NCBI GenBank assembly: GCA_000697355.1 | Contig: JNEN01000804.1 | Location: 109,412 to 173,411, forward strand | DNA length: 64,000 bases | Direction of reading: 5' to 3' | DNA from: Syncephalastrum monosporum B8922 | Lineage: Eukaryota > Mucoromycota > Mucoromycetes > Mucorales > Syncephalastraceae | Part shown: positions 47,698-59,823 of the stretch, piece by piece | Position numbering within the stretch: the stretch's first letter is position 1 | How the letters are laid out: each line of letters opens with the position of its first letter | The notes under the pieces: generated by a model | The model's database searches: none | Told to the model about the DNA's origin: nothing | What the model saw: the letters and a program-made list of their open reading frames with translations, nothing else | Program-made: the position numbers and the translations under genes

Positions 47698-48164
47698 ATG
47701 TCTCGCCTTGTTCGTATTTGGCGGCCGCTCTACCTTCCGAAAAGCCGACCTACTTTTTTTTTACTATACGTACCAATCTCCTCCTCGAGTTGTGAGTCAT
47801 GATGCGTTTTATTTTGCTATCCGCTTTTTTAACGTTTATGCGAAAGCCAGAAGAACAATGTGAAAGAAGGTCCCGATGGACTGGCTCAAGATGCATTTTT
47901 GGAAATAGAAGGGTCGCTACAAAATCAGGCGTCAGGTAACGCTCACTTTGTCTGGTATGCACGCCATTTTGAGAGTAAATCAGGACATGTGCCCAACTTT
48001 CCGAATAGCCCCTTTGTGGAACAAGAAGAGGTGAGTAAACGTATGAAAAGAGGAAAATCGTGACAAACTGAGCACGCCATCGAAAGATCAGAATATTTTT
48101 TCAATGCCGTATCATACGCGCCATCTCTCTACAGAAATCCAAATTTCTTTTTTCGGCCACATAA
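47698..48164 (+). CDS. Candidate small spliced gene, unknown product
   Basis: Not recognised; proposed from sequence alone. Exons 47698-47791, 47870-48030 and 48087-48164 join in frame to 110 residues, with donors gtgagt (twice) and acceptors aag and aaag. The N-terminus MSRLVRIWRPLYLPKSRPTF is basic and acid-free, resembling a mitochondrial presequence. The middle exon encodes a convincing globular or helical stretch (GLAQDAFLEIEGSLQNQASG, NAHFVWYARHFESKSGHVP) that ends exactly at a strong donor. The third exon adds EIRIFFQCRIIRAISLQKSK and ends at TAA. A C/T-rich leader precedes the ATG. Acceptor AAG at 47869 is not strong and was chosen because nearer AGs would create a stop. Could also be a decayed gene fragment. 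Confidence 0.35.
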
Positions 48165-51100
48165 GACAATCAGTCGCCTTTAATCATCAGGCTTGAAAAA
48201 CCAAAAAGCATCTATATACGAAATCTCGAACTGGGATTTTGCGACATTGCTGTATTCGTGGCACACAGTTTTGGAAAATTAAATCTGCTAGACTTTGTTT
48301 GATTAGATTTTTTCGAAACGTCAAACAGCTACACCGCAATCACACAGAGTTGTGAGCTGTGCACCTAAATGCGCACCGTATCGTGATTGGTTTGATCCGC
48401 ATCCGACTGTGCTTCTCTCCAAATGGATCACACGACAACTTTATGAGAGTCGCACAATGCGCATCCAGAGAACAAAGTATGCACAACAGCTTGTATGCTC
48501 GCACAATGGAGCCTACCCTGCACCTGTCTTATGGCTAAGCAAAGTAGACGGTCGCATGCGGGAGAATTACTTATAAAACTTCCACTAATAGATAGAAAAA
48601 GACCTGTCTTTAGATCTCTTACAGGATAGAACACTAACAAGTTGCAGTAGGACCGTGAGCTAAATCGAGTAATTGAGACATTATCACACAAATGCTGTCA
48701 CATGGCCCTCTTCACGAGAGCAATGAAGGAACTTCAGAAAAAATGGGATTCATCATAATATCAGACTCAGGTGGTATCTACCACGTAAAAGGGCATGTTC
48801 GTAGATAACATCCATTGTTTGAGCAAAAAAAAAAATCGATGCATTATTTTGTCTGAGCATTACCGCCTGGAGTGGAACTTAAAGGACTTACCTAAATATC
48901 ATTAGTGCAAGAAAGCGCTGATATTCAGTCCAGCTGTAGGCTTCTATCGTCGTCATATGAGGCATTAATGCGCGGTATCCGACCAACTATATCTGGCTCC
49001 CTTCAATCTTTTTTCTTGAAAAGACATGATGAATTTACGTGGGCGATACTATGTTCGCCTTGACAGTATCTCGTTCAGCATGAACACGTCGTGCAATTTT
49101 GCCGCAGCATCCAAATTTCGGTTGAGCGAGCACATTCACAAAATTGTGTGAGCTGCTGCGGCTTGCTTTTCCTGTCGTCAGTCTGTGTAAACACAAATGG
49201 TAAGATGCTCTATAGAAAGGCAAGTATGGCTTGCTATCCCATGACATGAATGGTGGGACACTTTGCAGCTGCTAAAGAAGCAAGTTTTCCACGGTCAATT
49301 TTTCTTTCCCACCCTCGATAAGGCCATCGACCAAATTACGGTCCTTCTATGCACAGATATGGTTAACATCCTATAAGATCTCAGCTAATCCGGGTACAGG
49401 GGTTGGTGAAGCCAAGCGGTGGCGTGCATGATAAACTCTATTAAGTGTCCCTCGAACTCAGATTCGCATTACGTAGCAAGTCAGCAGTATAAGATCAACC
49501 ATACGGTTGGTGCATTTCACAATGATCTCAGCCTAAATTGTACGACGCCCCCAATGCTCAAATACTGTGCTTATGCCAACTGAAGATGATACTATTACGC
49601 GAACTACTTTACAACAGCTTTCGAATGTCTAAATATGAGATATCTCGATAAGTGAATGACATTCTTACTGTATGCTTTTCTACAGCATAGTTTTATTCTA
49701 CGGGTTTAATTCTTTCAGTGTGCGACGTCAAAATAAAAAGCGCCCTGAATGCAGAGAGCAAAATGAACGCCAACATGAAACGCTCACGGAAGCTAGTCAT
49801 TACCTCATACTCATGTGTAAAACCTCAGCCTAAGCCGTTGTTGTCCCTCCTCATCATGTCATTTAATATATCCTGTCCCAGTATTCCTCGTCTCTCTTGT
49901 CTTGCACTAGTGATCCTAGGTTCGCGGCACCTCTCATCACGTTTATTCGTATCTGAGTTTTGAGGTGCTATCACAAGAGATGTGTAGTATTTCACTTGCC
50001 TAACTGTCTCGGCGTATAAAGCAAAAGACGTATTTTTCGGTTCGTTTCTTTAACCCATATTTTTGTACATTAAATACACGTACGGTCTTCTTGTTTTACT
50101 CCGTTCGTATTAGGGCAAGCAGCCCGAGTTACTAGCTCATATTGACGCATAGTACTTTTTACCCAGCGGAGGACCATGTTTTATCTGGCGCAACCGCATT
50201 CTACTAGGGGCGCGCCATCTTTGAGTAAAGAGCTGTGATATCTTGGGCTTACTATATGATTTGTACCGAAACTCTACAGCGGTTCCTCTTTCGCAAGCGT
50301 CTTTAAAAAAAGCTTTTGGTGTGGTGGTCTATCCATCTTGTGAAATCACCCGCTGCTACTTGAATGCGAATGAGCAATGATAGCGCAGTTGTTCAGTTTG
50401 GGTTTGTATATGTAGGCACCTACTCTAATCTTTTTTTGTGTGTGTGGACACTTGCTGATCCTAACCCACTGTTGAAATAAGCCATATCAACTCATGCGAT
50501 AGGTTTCTCTGTCTTACCACCGACCAAGCAACAATCTATCTAGGACATAAACTTGACTAGCCCTTAAGGAATATAGCTGATGTATATGGGGTATACCGTC
50601 CTTATAATAGTGTGTGCGACAGCACTTCATCTTTGATAGGGTTTAAATGAGTATATAAGTATGTCTCTGTGTCGATGGTTATACTGAGGTGGGTCGCAGA
50701 ATACTTCGTGCTTCCTAGTGATAATGTAGTATAAGATGGCGGCTTTAAGTAAAGTAGAAAGCTCAAGAGTTGACCAGCAAGTCTGAAACTGAAACCGATA
50801 TGGATGGATCATGCATAATTTCATTCTTTGCTGTTCAGTAGCCTCTTCGTTGTACAATACCACAGTGCCTATTATCTACAGTATAAGCCGTTATAAAAAG
50901 AGCACTTGCTTGCTCTACCTCCATAATAAACTAAGGATGACGTGCAGTTTTGGTCCATTTTACTACTTCCAGTATCAACACTTTACGACATCACAGAAGT
51001 TAAACACTTAAAAGCACTTCAACCAGTTGATAATTTAGACGCTATCTGAAACAGATTAGGACTGAACGGATACATCAGTGCATGCACAGTTCAGTAGTGG

Positions 51101-53121
51101 TGCTACACGTCTGTGTAGATACCAAGCATCGCGTCCAACTATGTGGGGCGAGTGATACAGCAGTAAAAGCAGCGACGTCATGCTGGCGCTATAGCTAGAG
51201 CTATCCACGTATCACGCATCAGCGACAGTAGCAATAGTAGAGAAGTATCTTTCAAAATGCGGGGTCAGCTGAAGAAATGACAGCCGACCGCTGACGATGA
51301 GGATCAACTTAGATAATTATTAGAAAAAGAAGTCATTGATGATACCATTTATTCAGCGTTCTTCGCTTATTCGAAGACAAACATTGTAATCGAGGTGAGG
51401 TATAAAATGGGGTATGACATGCTTGTCAAGGGGTGCCACGTGAACGGTGAGAGTGGACAACGCGCAAACTTTCAGCAATCCGGAACGCGTTTTCGAAAGC
51501 ACGGCCTCCAATCCATACGTCCTTGACAAGAGTTGCGAAGGTTGTCAACAAACGACCGTTCAGCTTCAGAATCAAAGTTCTTTCTTGGTCCGATTTTTTT
51601 GCCGGCATGGAGGTCCAAAAACCAGTGACGAATCGGATTCGGCCAACTGCTGCTCCAGGGTTTGGTTGTAGCCCAACGCAGAGATGATGCGTTTCTTGAT
51701 CGTGTTTGTTCTTTTTGATGGGCAGCGAATTTTGGGTGTGGTGGACAGCCGTAAAGGTCTCTCCCCTCTTTCCAGTTAAAACAGCCTACAACGAGGACAG
51801 GACTGACCCGAATGCCGAATGAGCTTGTGATGACCCGAAACCGCAGGCGAAGGCGCACAGCCACACCCGGAACGTACGTCAAAGGTTCGCGACTGGACGA
51901 AACAAAGCATGTCGCAGGCTAGTTGTTCATTAGAGAGGAAAATCATTGTTTCTCTTTAGCTTCTGTACCTCATTCTGTATGCGCTCAAGAAAAATCATAT
52001 TTGATGAGCAGATGCTAAGGACGTCTGGAGTGCCAGCAACAAGCAATCAGTTGCCCAAAACGTACATCTGGCTGAGTGAATGTACGCTTTTGTGGTCGGC
52101 TGGAACATGCTTTTAAGGCTTTGCGGCTGCACCCCAGTGACAGAAAATATTACGACCAATGGCTTGCGTTTATATCGATATATTGAGGCAGTACCGGATG
52201 ATTCGCTGCAGAAATGCATCCGTGACAATTTGTTGCACTTCGATTAGGATCGGTGGGTGGTCGCAGTGCTCACGCGGTATAAACAGACATTCGAACGATT
52301 CCAAGTTCCCCGATTCTGATTCTCCTTAATACCCTGTCCGAACTTGGGAGATGGTTATGAGTCCTGCATGTCCTCAAAAGAACATAAGACTATGAGTACA
52401 CGACTTAATCTGTCTTCTAATGCATACCCTCAAGTTCAGAAGCCATGATAAAAGGTCATTTAATGTACGCTAAAGAAAAAAAGAGAAGTAGAGAGAAATG
52501 TGCAGTAAAGAGTTAAAAAAGGACAAGAGAATAAGTGAGACTGAACTTATATGGAAGAAGTTGAGTATCAGGTAAAAGACCGGTTTTTTGTGGTCATGCA
52601 AGTCGAAAGTGCATTTGAATTACCGCGCACAATCAAATTGTGTTTCTTCGCACCATCCGGCTCATCATAAGATCTCCTGTGCTACCAGCGCAGAACCCCA
52701 TTCTGCCCAGAAAAACCACTTCTTCTGCATGTCGTCTTCGAAGGAACCATAGGACCATAGCTACCGTGAGATACCGGAAATCCTCAGAGGAGCCGTGCAC
52801 GGTACATCAGCAAGCACTTTTTAGGCTCTAGACAAGTTTTTTGGTCTCCTGAGCCCACAACTTAACCGCTCGGCTACTGTATACAGTATTATCCTCTTTA
52901 TTATTTTATTATACGTAGTAGCAGTCAGGAGATCGGGTTATTGAACCTTTGCATTAGATTATAGGTTTTGGGTAAAGAGGAGCTTTGAGTACGCATCTTA
53001 TATCATCTTTGGCTGTGCTGACAAGAACCATCAACGCGCATTGAATTACGATCCAAAAGTTTTTCACGAATGATGGCTTCCAAGATTGACCAGCTCGGTA
53101 ACATACGTACATTACTTGGAA
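48165..53121. other. AT-rich gene desert, about 5 kb
   Basis: No intact gene seen. Short open frames occur on both strands; a GC-richer block at about 51420-51920 and a protein-like minus-strand stretch at 51995-52228 (contains RYKRKPLVVIFSVTGVQPQS) look like gene or element remnants. A tRNA A-box look-alike at 52861-52876 lacks a matching B-box. No long terminal or inverted repeats noticed by eye. Confidence 0.45.
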
Positions 53122-53581
53122 CTATAAGACATAATGCGCGACGACTTGTGAAAACATAGCCGCAAAGACAACGCCAGTGGCTAAGACGGTGATGGTAAAT
53201 CCCGGAACGGGTGGTACAGAAGTAAGTATCAAATCACCAAGGACAAAAGCTAGCCCATGCGGGGAGCCACGGATCATGTCAGCCTTTTGCAAGAGCGCAG
53301 TGGTATCCAGGAGCACCATGGCACGGGCAGGGGAGAAACCCGAAAATAAAAGGACAAGAAGGGCTATCAATCACATGAAAGAATAGAAAGAGGTAAAAAG
53401 AATATAACAAAAGAAAAGAAAGGAAAAGAGGAAGGACAACAACAAGACGACGTGTGGACGAGAGGGTTGTGTTTCAAGGCGAGAAATGTGAGAGTGCATG
53501 ACGCTGGAACTTACCCAGCTCTGTAGTTCTGATGTATCTGGGAGCTGCTATCCATATGATATGATGGCGAAATGATGCCAT
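53122..53581 (-). CDS. Candidate small membrane protein, N-terminal VTT/TVP38-like (short or truncated)
   Basis: Exons 53581-53515 and 53363-53122 join in frame to 102 residues. The intron (53364-53514, 151 nt) has a strong donor gtaagt and a long T-rich tract before ttgatag. The start MASFRHHIIWIAAPRYIRTT leads into a membrane segment LALLVLLFSGFSPARAMVLL, then ADMIRGSPHGLAFVLGDLIL and LTSVPPVPGFTITVLATGVV. The PPVPGF turn after a hydrophobic helix resembles the first part of the SNARE-associated/VTT (TVP38, DedA-like) domain, where PP.xG[YF] is conserved. The rest of that domain (about 150 residues) is absent: a TAG follows at 53122-53124 and I found no continuation further down. Either a 5' gene remnant or a genuine short protein. 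The similarity is from memory of the family pattern and needs a profile search. Confidence 0.45.
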
Positions 53582-54902
53582 CACCGATCGGATTCCTGTA
53601 TATGTTTGCTTGTATATGCTCAATGTAGCCTACATTAGTATCCTTAGATAACTTTAGAGCAAATGGATATGACTGCTGGGAAGACATGAGACATCGATGG
53701 CTTACGGTTGTTTTTCTAGTTGTAAAAGTAAACAATGCGAATAACGGAATAACGTAATGTTTGATTCCGGAAAGACGCATTTTCGGCTCACATTTGACGC
53801 CGCATATTCCTTAGAGAGAGAGAGGAGGTACACTCTGTTACAGAGTGATACAATGATGCCCAAATGCGCCATACGTCTGGTAATAATAAAAAAAATGAAA
53901 CCAGATAACAGAATTTTATCGTAAACTGATAGCATCATTCTTTTCTTCTGCTTCTCTTGATTTAGTTCACCGTAAATTATACTAAAGATTATACTCAAAT
54001 TATGCCCTCGGTGGTCGTTTGGCCTGAAGATGCTTATGTGCGCAAGGAAGGGGAAGTCTGACCACGAAAAAGAAGTGCATGCTCACTCGTATTTTCCTTT
54101 TATTGTTTTTAATTTTGAAGATTCACATTCTTTCCTTCCACCTCAAGTACTGATAATATGTACCATGACGTGTTTTTTATTATTATTATTAAAGCATAAG
54201 CTGGACTGCATTAAATGAAGTTGGCTGACATTAGTGAAGATAGCTGTTTTCTCAGGACCTTTTAATAAAAATTAGAGCAAACGTCTTAGACAGATTGAAA
54301 ATGAAAATGGTTGCCATCCTCATGGGCTAAAGGTTGCGGCAGAATCTTCGTGGAGAGTTCGTAACATGATAAACAGAACGAACTTAAGTCGAAGGTGAGA
54401 CGCGGAAAGCCAGAAGGTTATTTGTTTACAAGATCACGCAGTAGAGTCTGTGTTCTTTACTGCCCAATGACATAACGCAAAATTCTGCAACTACTCATGG
54501 CTTGAAACAATTAACGTGAAGAAAAAGGAAAATCACGTTGGTTCATACTTGACAGCAGCCGGTTCACGATAAACACTTGGCGTCTGTGTACCGTTGTAAA
54601 AGAGGGATACTATGTCGCGCCCTTTCTTAGCATGAAAACATACTTCTCTGTATGCGTCACGCGACAAGCGAAGCGGCGCGCGCGCACTTGCTAAGTAGGA
54701 TACCCTGCGCTTCAGTGGGCTGAAAGAACACAAAAAGAATACTGTATCTGTTTTGTAAGAACGTAAATGCCATACGTTTCCCCTTTTATGGATGGTGACA
54801 TCTGTAACACGATTCAGGAGGACGAAGCAAATAAAAGCGGGATTATTGCTCGCTCTCTCATTACTTTTTCCTTGTCGTCAGCTTTACTATTAGACGAGTG
54901 AC
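53582..54902. other. End of AT-rich desert, upstream of arrestin-like gene
   Basis: No gene supported. A GCGCGCGCGC run lies near 54675-54685, and 54830-54902 is C/T-rich, consistent with a leader for the gene at 54903. Confidence 0.4.
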
Positions 54903-56046
54903 ATGACGTCTATCAGCATTCACTTGGATAATGAAAATATCGACCTCGCACATACGCGCGCTATCAGTGGTGCTATCGAGATTACTCAGTCGAGTTCTTC
55001 AATGGCCCGTTGGTGGTACCTTGATGGTCCACCGATGATCCGGTTGGAAGGTGAAGAGCGTATTCATGATACCAGCTACAACTTGGTGGACGAAGTACAC
55101 GCAATCGATGTGAGCAATGATCCCCGCCTTTCGCGATGTAATAGCGACGGACGCCTTGTTTTGCGTTTTTCTATCCCATTAAAACCACGTATGGGCCCAC
55201 GACTTCCGATCAGTTATCCTCCACATGATCATGATGACCCTGAAGGTTCCATGATTCATGTACGATATAGCATCACCGCCGTCGCCACGCTTCAGCTACA
55301 GACACCACCTTCACGGAGTCCAGGGCAACCGCACGTGCAGGTTCGTGCGTACCAGCCCGTTACCCTCTACCGTTCCAGTCCTCCTCCGCTTCGTTCCAAG
55401 CTCTGCTGGGGAACGACAAAGTCTGGACTGCGCTGCTGGCAGTACGAGCTTGAAGTCCCTCAGGTCCTGCATCCACTCGCGCTGGTGACGCTCCGTTTAA
55501 GACACAAGCACCCGCTGCCGTCCTCCTTGGAGACATGTCTCGTGCGATGCCATGTATATGAAACCGTACAGATCGGGTAAAGATAACTTTCACTCGAGTG
55601 AGTTCTCTTGCAACAGGATTTTTTGAATGACTGTAACGTCCTCCAACTCGACACACTCTAGGTCTAGCTGCTCAAAGGGCGACACTCTTGGTACACCACA
55701 ATCACCCTCTGCGCCGCCGGAAGCGCTCATGTCGAGCACACTGTTTCTGGACGATCCGACCGATACCTGGAGCAGACCATGGAAGATAGCTGTGCAGCTC
55801 AAAGACGAACCATTTGCGCCAACGTCCTTATCGACAGATCATTTCTGCCTTCGGCATTGGCTCAAACTCGAGCTTACGCTGGCTGGCAAATGCTGTGACC
55901 AAGCTTATCAATCAGAGACGCTCCATTTCGACTTTCCCATCGAGATACCTCAAACAACCCTGCCGACATTGGGTACTGCATCCGACAATGCAAGTCATGA
56001 CAGTCTCATGTCAGCGCATAGCAGTACAAAATATTTTGACTGTTAG
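54903..56046 (+). CDS. Arrestin-fold protein (ART-like), unknown target
   Basis: Exons 54903-55576 and 55662-56046 give 352 residues. The first half is a beta-rich arrestin N-domain: SISIHLDNENIDLAHTRAIS, a GAIEI strand, then a long insert and VLRFSIPLKPRMGPRLPISY with PPH, followed by HVRYSITAVATLQL, the usual arrestin strand pairing. The second half (RPWKIAVQLKDEPFAPTS, LRHWLKLELTLAG) looks like a C-domain. Fungal arrestin-like proteins often link Rsp5-type ubiquitin ligases to membrane transporters. I see no PPxY motif, so an adaptor role is only inferred. Two acceptors fit (55661 or 55667), both in frame, differing by two residues. A nearer AG after CAACAG leads to a stop and was rejected. 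Two OPT transporters lie nearby, but no functional link can be shown. Confidence 0.7.
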
Positions 56047-57329
56047 AAAATGTGATATTCCTGTATTCTTCTCCATCATCATGCTTGTATCTTCTCTTCC
56101 CTTCGCTTGGCATACGATATAAACACATATCTCGTAACCGTATAGATGCCTGAGGGATATGTGCGCGTTGCGCCTTTTGTGTATTATACCAGTATAGTAA
56201 GGACAGCTGTAATCGTAATTTACGAAAGAACTCGTGAATATGCGCGGGAGCGCGAGATCGGATGTCCTGTCTGTTACACATTTTGTCTTTGACCCCGTCC
56301 CAAAACCTAATGTGCCCCGTTCAGGTTTTCGAAGCGCAAAAAGAAAAAAAAACAGCCGGTGGCATGAAAGAGGAGCTATTCCGACTCGCATGAATATGCA
56401 GGGTGACGGTTAGGTCGCAGATGATAACACTCTCAGATGCATCCCAGTCTGTACTATACATATTGACCTGTACATATTATTCAGCGTTGCTTTGGTTGCT
56501 TCATTACACGACACTGCTTCGAAGCAAATGTTCTTGTCTGTCTATCTGTATTCAAATATGAATGCAATCGCTACAATTTAGAAGAAAAAAACATGCCAGA
56601 TCGAGGTACTGAAATACTTAAACAAAAAAGGATATTTGTTTGTACATACATTTGTACGAGAAAGAGTTACCGTGAAATAGAGTTTGATTCGCCAAAGGAG
56701 CACGCCCTGTGGTATACAAGGTTATTGGATACTGTAAAGCACCTTAGATCTTCATGAGATAAAGCGGGTATCAATTTACTGTATTGGAAAGTCGATCAAA
56801 ATTTATTTGATTCATCGTCTGCTGCCGAATGAATAGGCGAATGTGCAGTGGCATGATGAATACACAGTCACTTTAATCAATCGGGCACAACCGACTGATG
56901 ACAGGTGCAGATAAGAAACAATAGTTTTAGTCCGCCGCTGAATAAAGACGAGACAGCTGTGAAATTGCGGTAGGAGATGGTACAGTATCAAGCTATCCTG
57001 GATTGTGCTCTAAGGGTCGAGTTTACGGTTTGAGGAGTGAAAGAAAACCAAAATGGATGGTGTTCTAGTAGTACGGGCATGAAATAGGATGGGGTTATGC
57101 GCTGACGGAGGTGTGCGCCGAAGAAGCGGATTGAATTCTTGTGTGACGATTCAAGATTTGCAAGTTTTAGATGATGGAAAAGAGATCTCTTTTTTGTGAG
57201 CCAATCGCTCCCCACCATTTCTTTGTTTCCCCGCTCCTTCAGGTCATATCATATTTCGTTGTCCAATTCTGCTCTCTTCCTCTTCTTTTTTATTCCCGTT
57301 TTCCTTTTTACAGTTATACACTATAGACA
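56047..57329. other. Intergenic spacer, about 1.3 kb
   Basis: AT-rich, no gene supported. From about 57185 it is C/T-rich and ends in a leader (CTATAGACA) just before the MTHFR ATG at 57330. Confidence 0.5.
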
Positions 57330-59414
57330 ATGAAGGTCATTGACAAGATTAGAAAGGCTGAGGAGGAAGGCCGCTTCTTCTATTCCTTCGAGTACTTCCC
57401 CCCAAAGACGCCCCAGGTAAGCACGGCCCTCCATCGCGGTGTTCACATGACTCAGTCGACGTTTTAGGGCGTGCAAAACTTGTACGATCGTATGGAGAGA
57501 ATGCAGCGATTCGGCCCCGAGTTTATTGACGTTACGTGGGGTGCGGGTGGCACCTCGGCCGACCTGACGACCGAACTCGTCGCGACTGCCCAGTCCGTCT
57601 ATGGTTTGGAGACCATGATGCACTTGACATGCACAAACATGCCCGTGGAGAAGATTGACAATGCACTCAAGGTACGGACCGTGATGATATAACAGATAAC
57701 CGATGACAGAGAATATGGCTGCACTGTATGCTAAACGTGCTGCGTTTTTATATAGGCTGCAAAGGAATGCGGCTGTCAAAACATCCTTGCGCTCCGTGGT
57801 GATCCTCCCAAGGGCCAGTTGAACTGGGAATCTTGTGAGAACGGCTTTTCACATGCGAGCGACTTGGTGCGCTACATCCGTGAGAAGTACGGCGATTACT
57901 TTTCGATCGCGGTTGCTGGTATGTAACGCGTCTGATATACTAAGGACGAGGACGGGGTGCGGACATAAGGCGTATTTGCTCAAACCTTATTCCTTTCCTA
58001 ATAGGTTATCCCGAAGGACACATTGACAGCCCCGATATGGATACTGACCTGAAGTATCTGAAGGAAAAGGTCGATGCTGGCGCCGACCTGATCGTCACTC
58101 AGCTCTTCTTTGATGCCGACGTTTTCATCGATTTCGTCAAGCGTTGCCGCGATATCGGCATCAAGTGCCCCATCCTTCCAGGTGTATTCCCCATCCAAAA
58201 CTACAACGGCCTGAAGCGCGTCATTTCCTTCAGCAACAACCACGTTCCCCAGCGGGTTTGGGACGAACTGGAGCCCATCAAGGACGATGATGCTGCGGTC
58301 AAGGAGTACGGTATCAACCTCACCGTCGAGTTCATTCGCAAGTTCCGCGAGGCTGGCATCAACGGTTTCCACATCTACACATTCAACCTCGAGCGCAGCT
58401 CGCGTCTGATCCTGGAGCGTCTGCAGCTGGTGCCCGACACTGAGAGCATCAAGCCTTTGCCCTGGAACCCTTCGCTCACCGCAAAGCGCGCCAAGGAGAA
58501 TGTGCGTCCTATCTTCTGGAAGAACCGTGCCAAGAGCTACATTCAGCGCACCGAGTCATGGGATGAGTTCCCCAACGGTCGCTGGGGTGATTCGCGCTCG
58601 CCTGGTATGTATATTATTCCACGTTTGATATTTTGGTTTGCCACGTGCCGATGCTAATACATATCTGCTTCTCTTTCTAGCTTTCGGTGAGCTCGACGGC
58701 TATGGTGTCTCGCTCAAGTACCCCCAGCAAGAGTGCCTGGAGATGTGGGGCCACCCCAAGTCTGCAGACGACATTGCCACCATCTTTGCCAAGTACTGCA
58801 AGGGCACTATCGCCGGTATCCCTTGGAGTGCCCAGCAACTTGACCCTGAGACCGAAGTGATTCGCCAGCGCCTGGCCGCTATCAACCTCCTCGGCTACTT
58901 GACCATCAATTCGCAGCCTGCTGTCAACGGTGCCAAGAGCTCGCACGAGGTGTATGGCTGGGGTCCCAAGAATGGCTACGTCTACCAAAAGGCCTACATC
59001 GAGTTCTTTGTCTCTCCCCAGAAGCTGGATGAGCTGATCGCCAAGATTAGCAAGAACCCCCAGGTCACCTTCCATGCTGTGAACCGCCAGGGTGACTTGA
59101 AGACTAACACCCAGAGCGACCAGCCTACTGCTGTCACCTGGGGTGTCTTCCCCGGTAAAGAAATTGTCCAGCCTACCATTGTCGAGTCGACCGCCTTCAT
59201 GGCCTGGAAGGACGAGGCCTTCGAGCTGTGGAACGAATGGGCCCAGATATACGACCGTGAGAGCGAGACTGCCAAGGTCATCCTCGATGTCATGAACAGC
59301 TATTATCTCATCAACATCGTCATGAACGACTATGTCGACGAGAACGGTATCTGGAAGCTTTTCAACCTCGAGATTGATGGCGACCTGAGCGCCAAGCTGA
59401 TGGGCAACCAGTAA
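57330..59414 (+). CDS. MTHFR: Methylenetetrahydrofolate reductase
   Basis: FAD enzyme that reduces 5,10-methylene-THF to 5-methyl-THF, the methyl donor for methionine synthesis. Exons 57330-57416, 57468-57671, 57756-57918, 58005-58604 and 58681-59414 give 595 residues. Residues 1 to about 300 are the catalytic TIM barrel: [38 protein letters not shown]-type segment ([18 protein letters not shown]), [26 protein letters not shown] and [15 protein letters not shown] linker contains the conserved [20 protein letters not shown]. The C-terminal half (from about 340) is the eukaryotic regulatory domain, expected to bind S-adenosylmethionine ([19 protein letters not shown]). All joins are GT..AG. Codon use is strongly biased, as for well-expressed genes. 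Equivalent to yeast MET12/MET13; which one cannot be decided. Confidence 0.96.
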
Positions 59415-59823
59415 ACTAATGCATCCTTCATCCGACCTTCAAGAACCCTCTTCAAGCTCACCGATTTACCCCTATTTTGTATTCAACATGCTTTATTTTT
59501 GTTTTTCTTTCCCCTCCTCTTCCCTTTATTATTTCCTTCCTCTGTGATATATGTATTCAACTACCGGGGGCCCCTTAGTATTTGGCCCTCTAATTGTAAA
59601 AATGCGAGTCTTAAACAGACATTCTTTGTATAAAAAATAAAATAAAAACGCTTCAACAGAATCATGCGAAGAGTGGTAAGTAATGTGACAAATGGCCTGC
59701 TTCTGTTGGTACATACATGCACGTGTACAATACTTTATCGTTGGTAAAGAGAAGTTCTTAGAAAGCGTTTATAGGTGGGAATGGTACTATGTACATGGAG
59801 AGGAGGAGAGCGGTCGAAATTGA
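59415..59823. other. Convergent 3' spacer between MTHFR and OPT
   Basis: 409 bp. A long C/T-rich 3' region follows MTHFR, with AAAATAAAATAAAAACG at about 59633-59650 as probable poly(A) signals. No gene. Confidence 0.5.

Noticed and set aside
52861..52876. tRNA A-box look-alike on the minus strand (TAGCCGAGCGGTTAAG), with a weaker relative near 4991-5005
   Set aside because: No B-box (GGTTCGANNCC) or foldable T-arm and acceptor stem follows at a suitable distance; at best a degenerate tRNA fragment.
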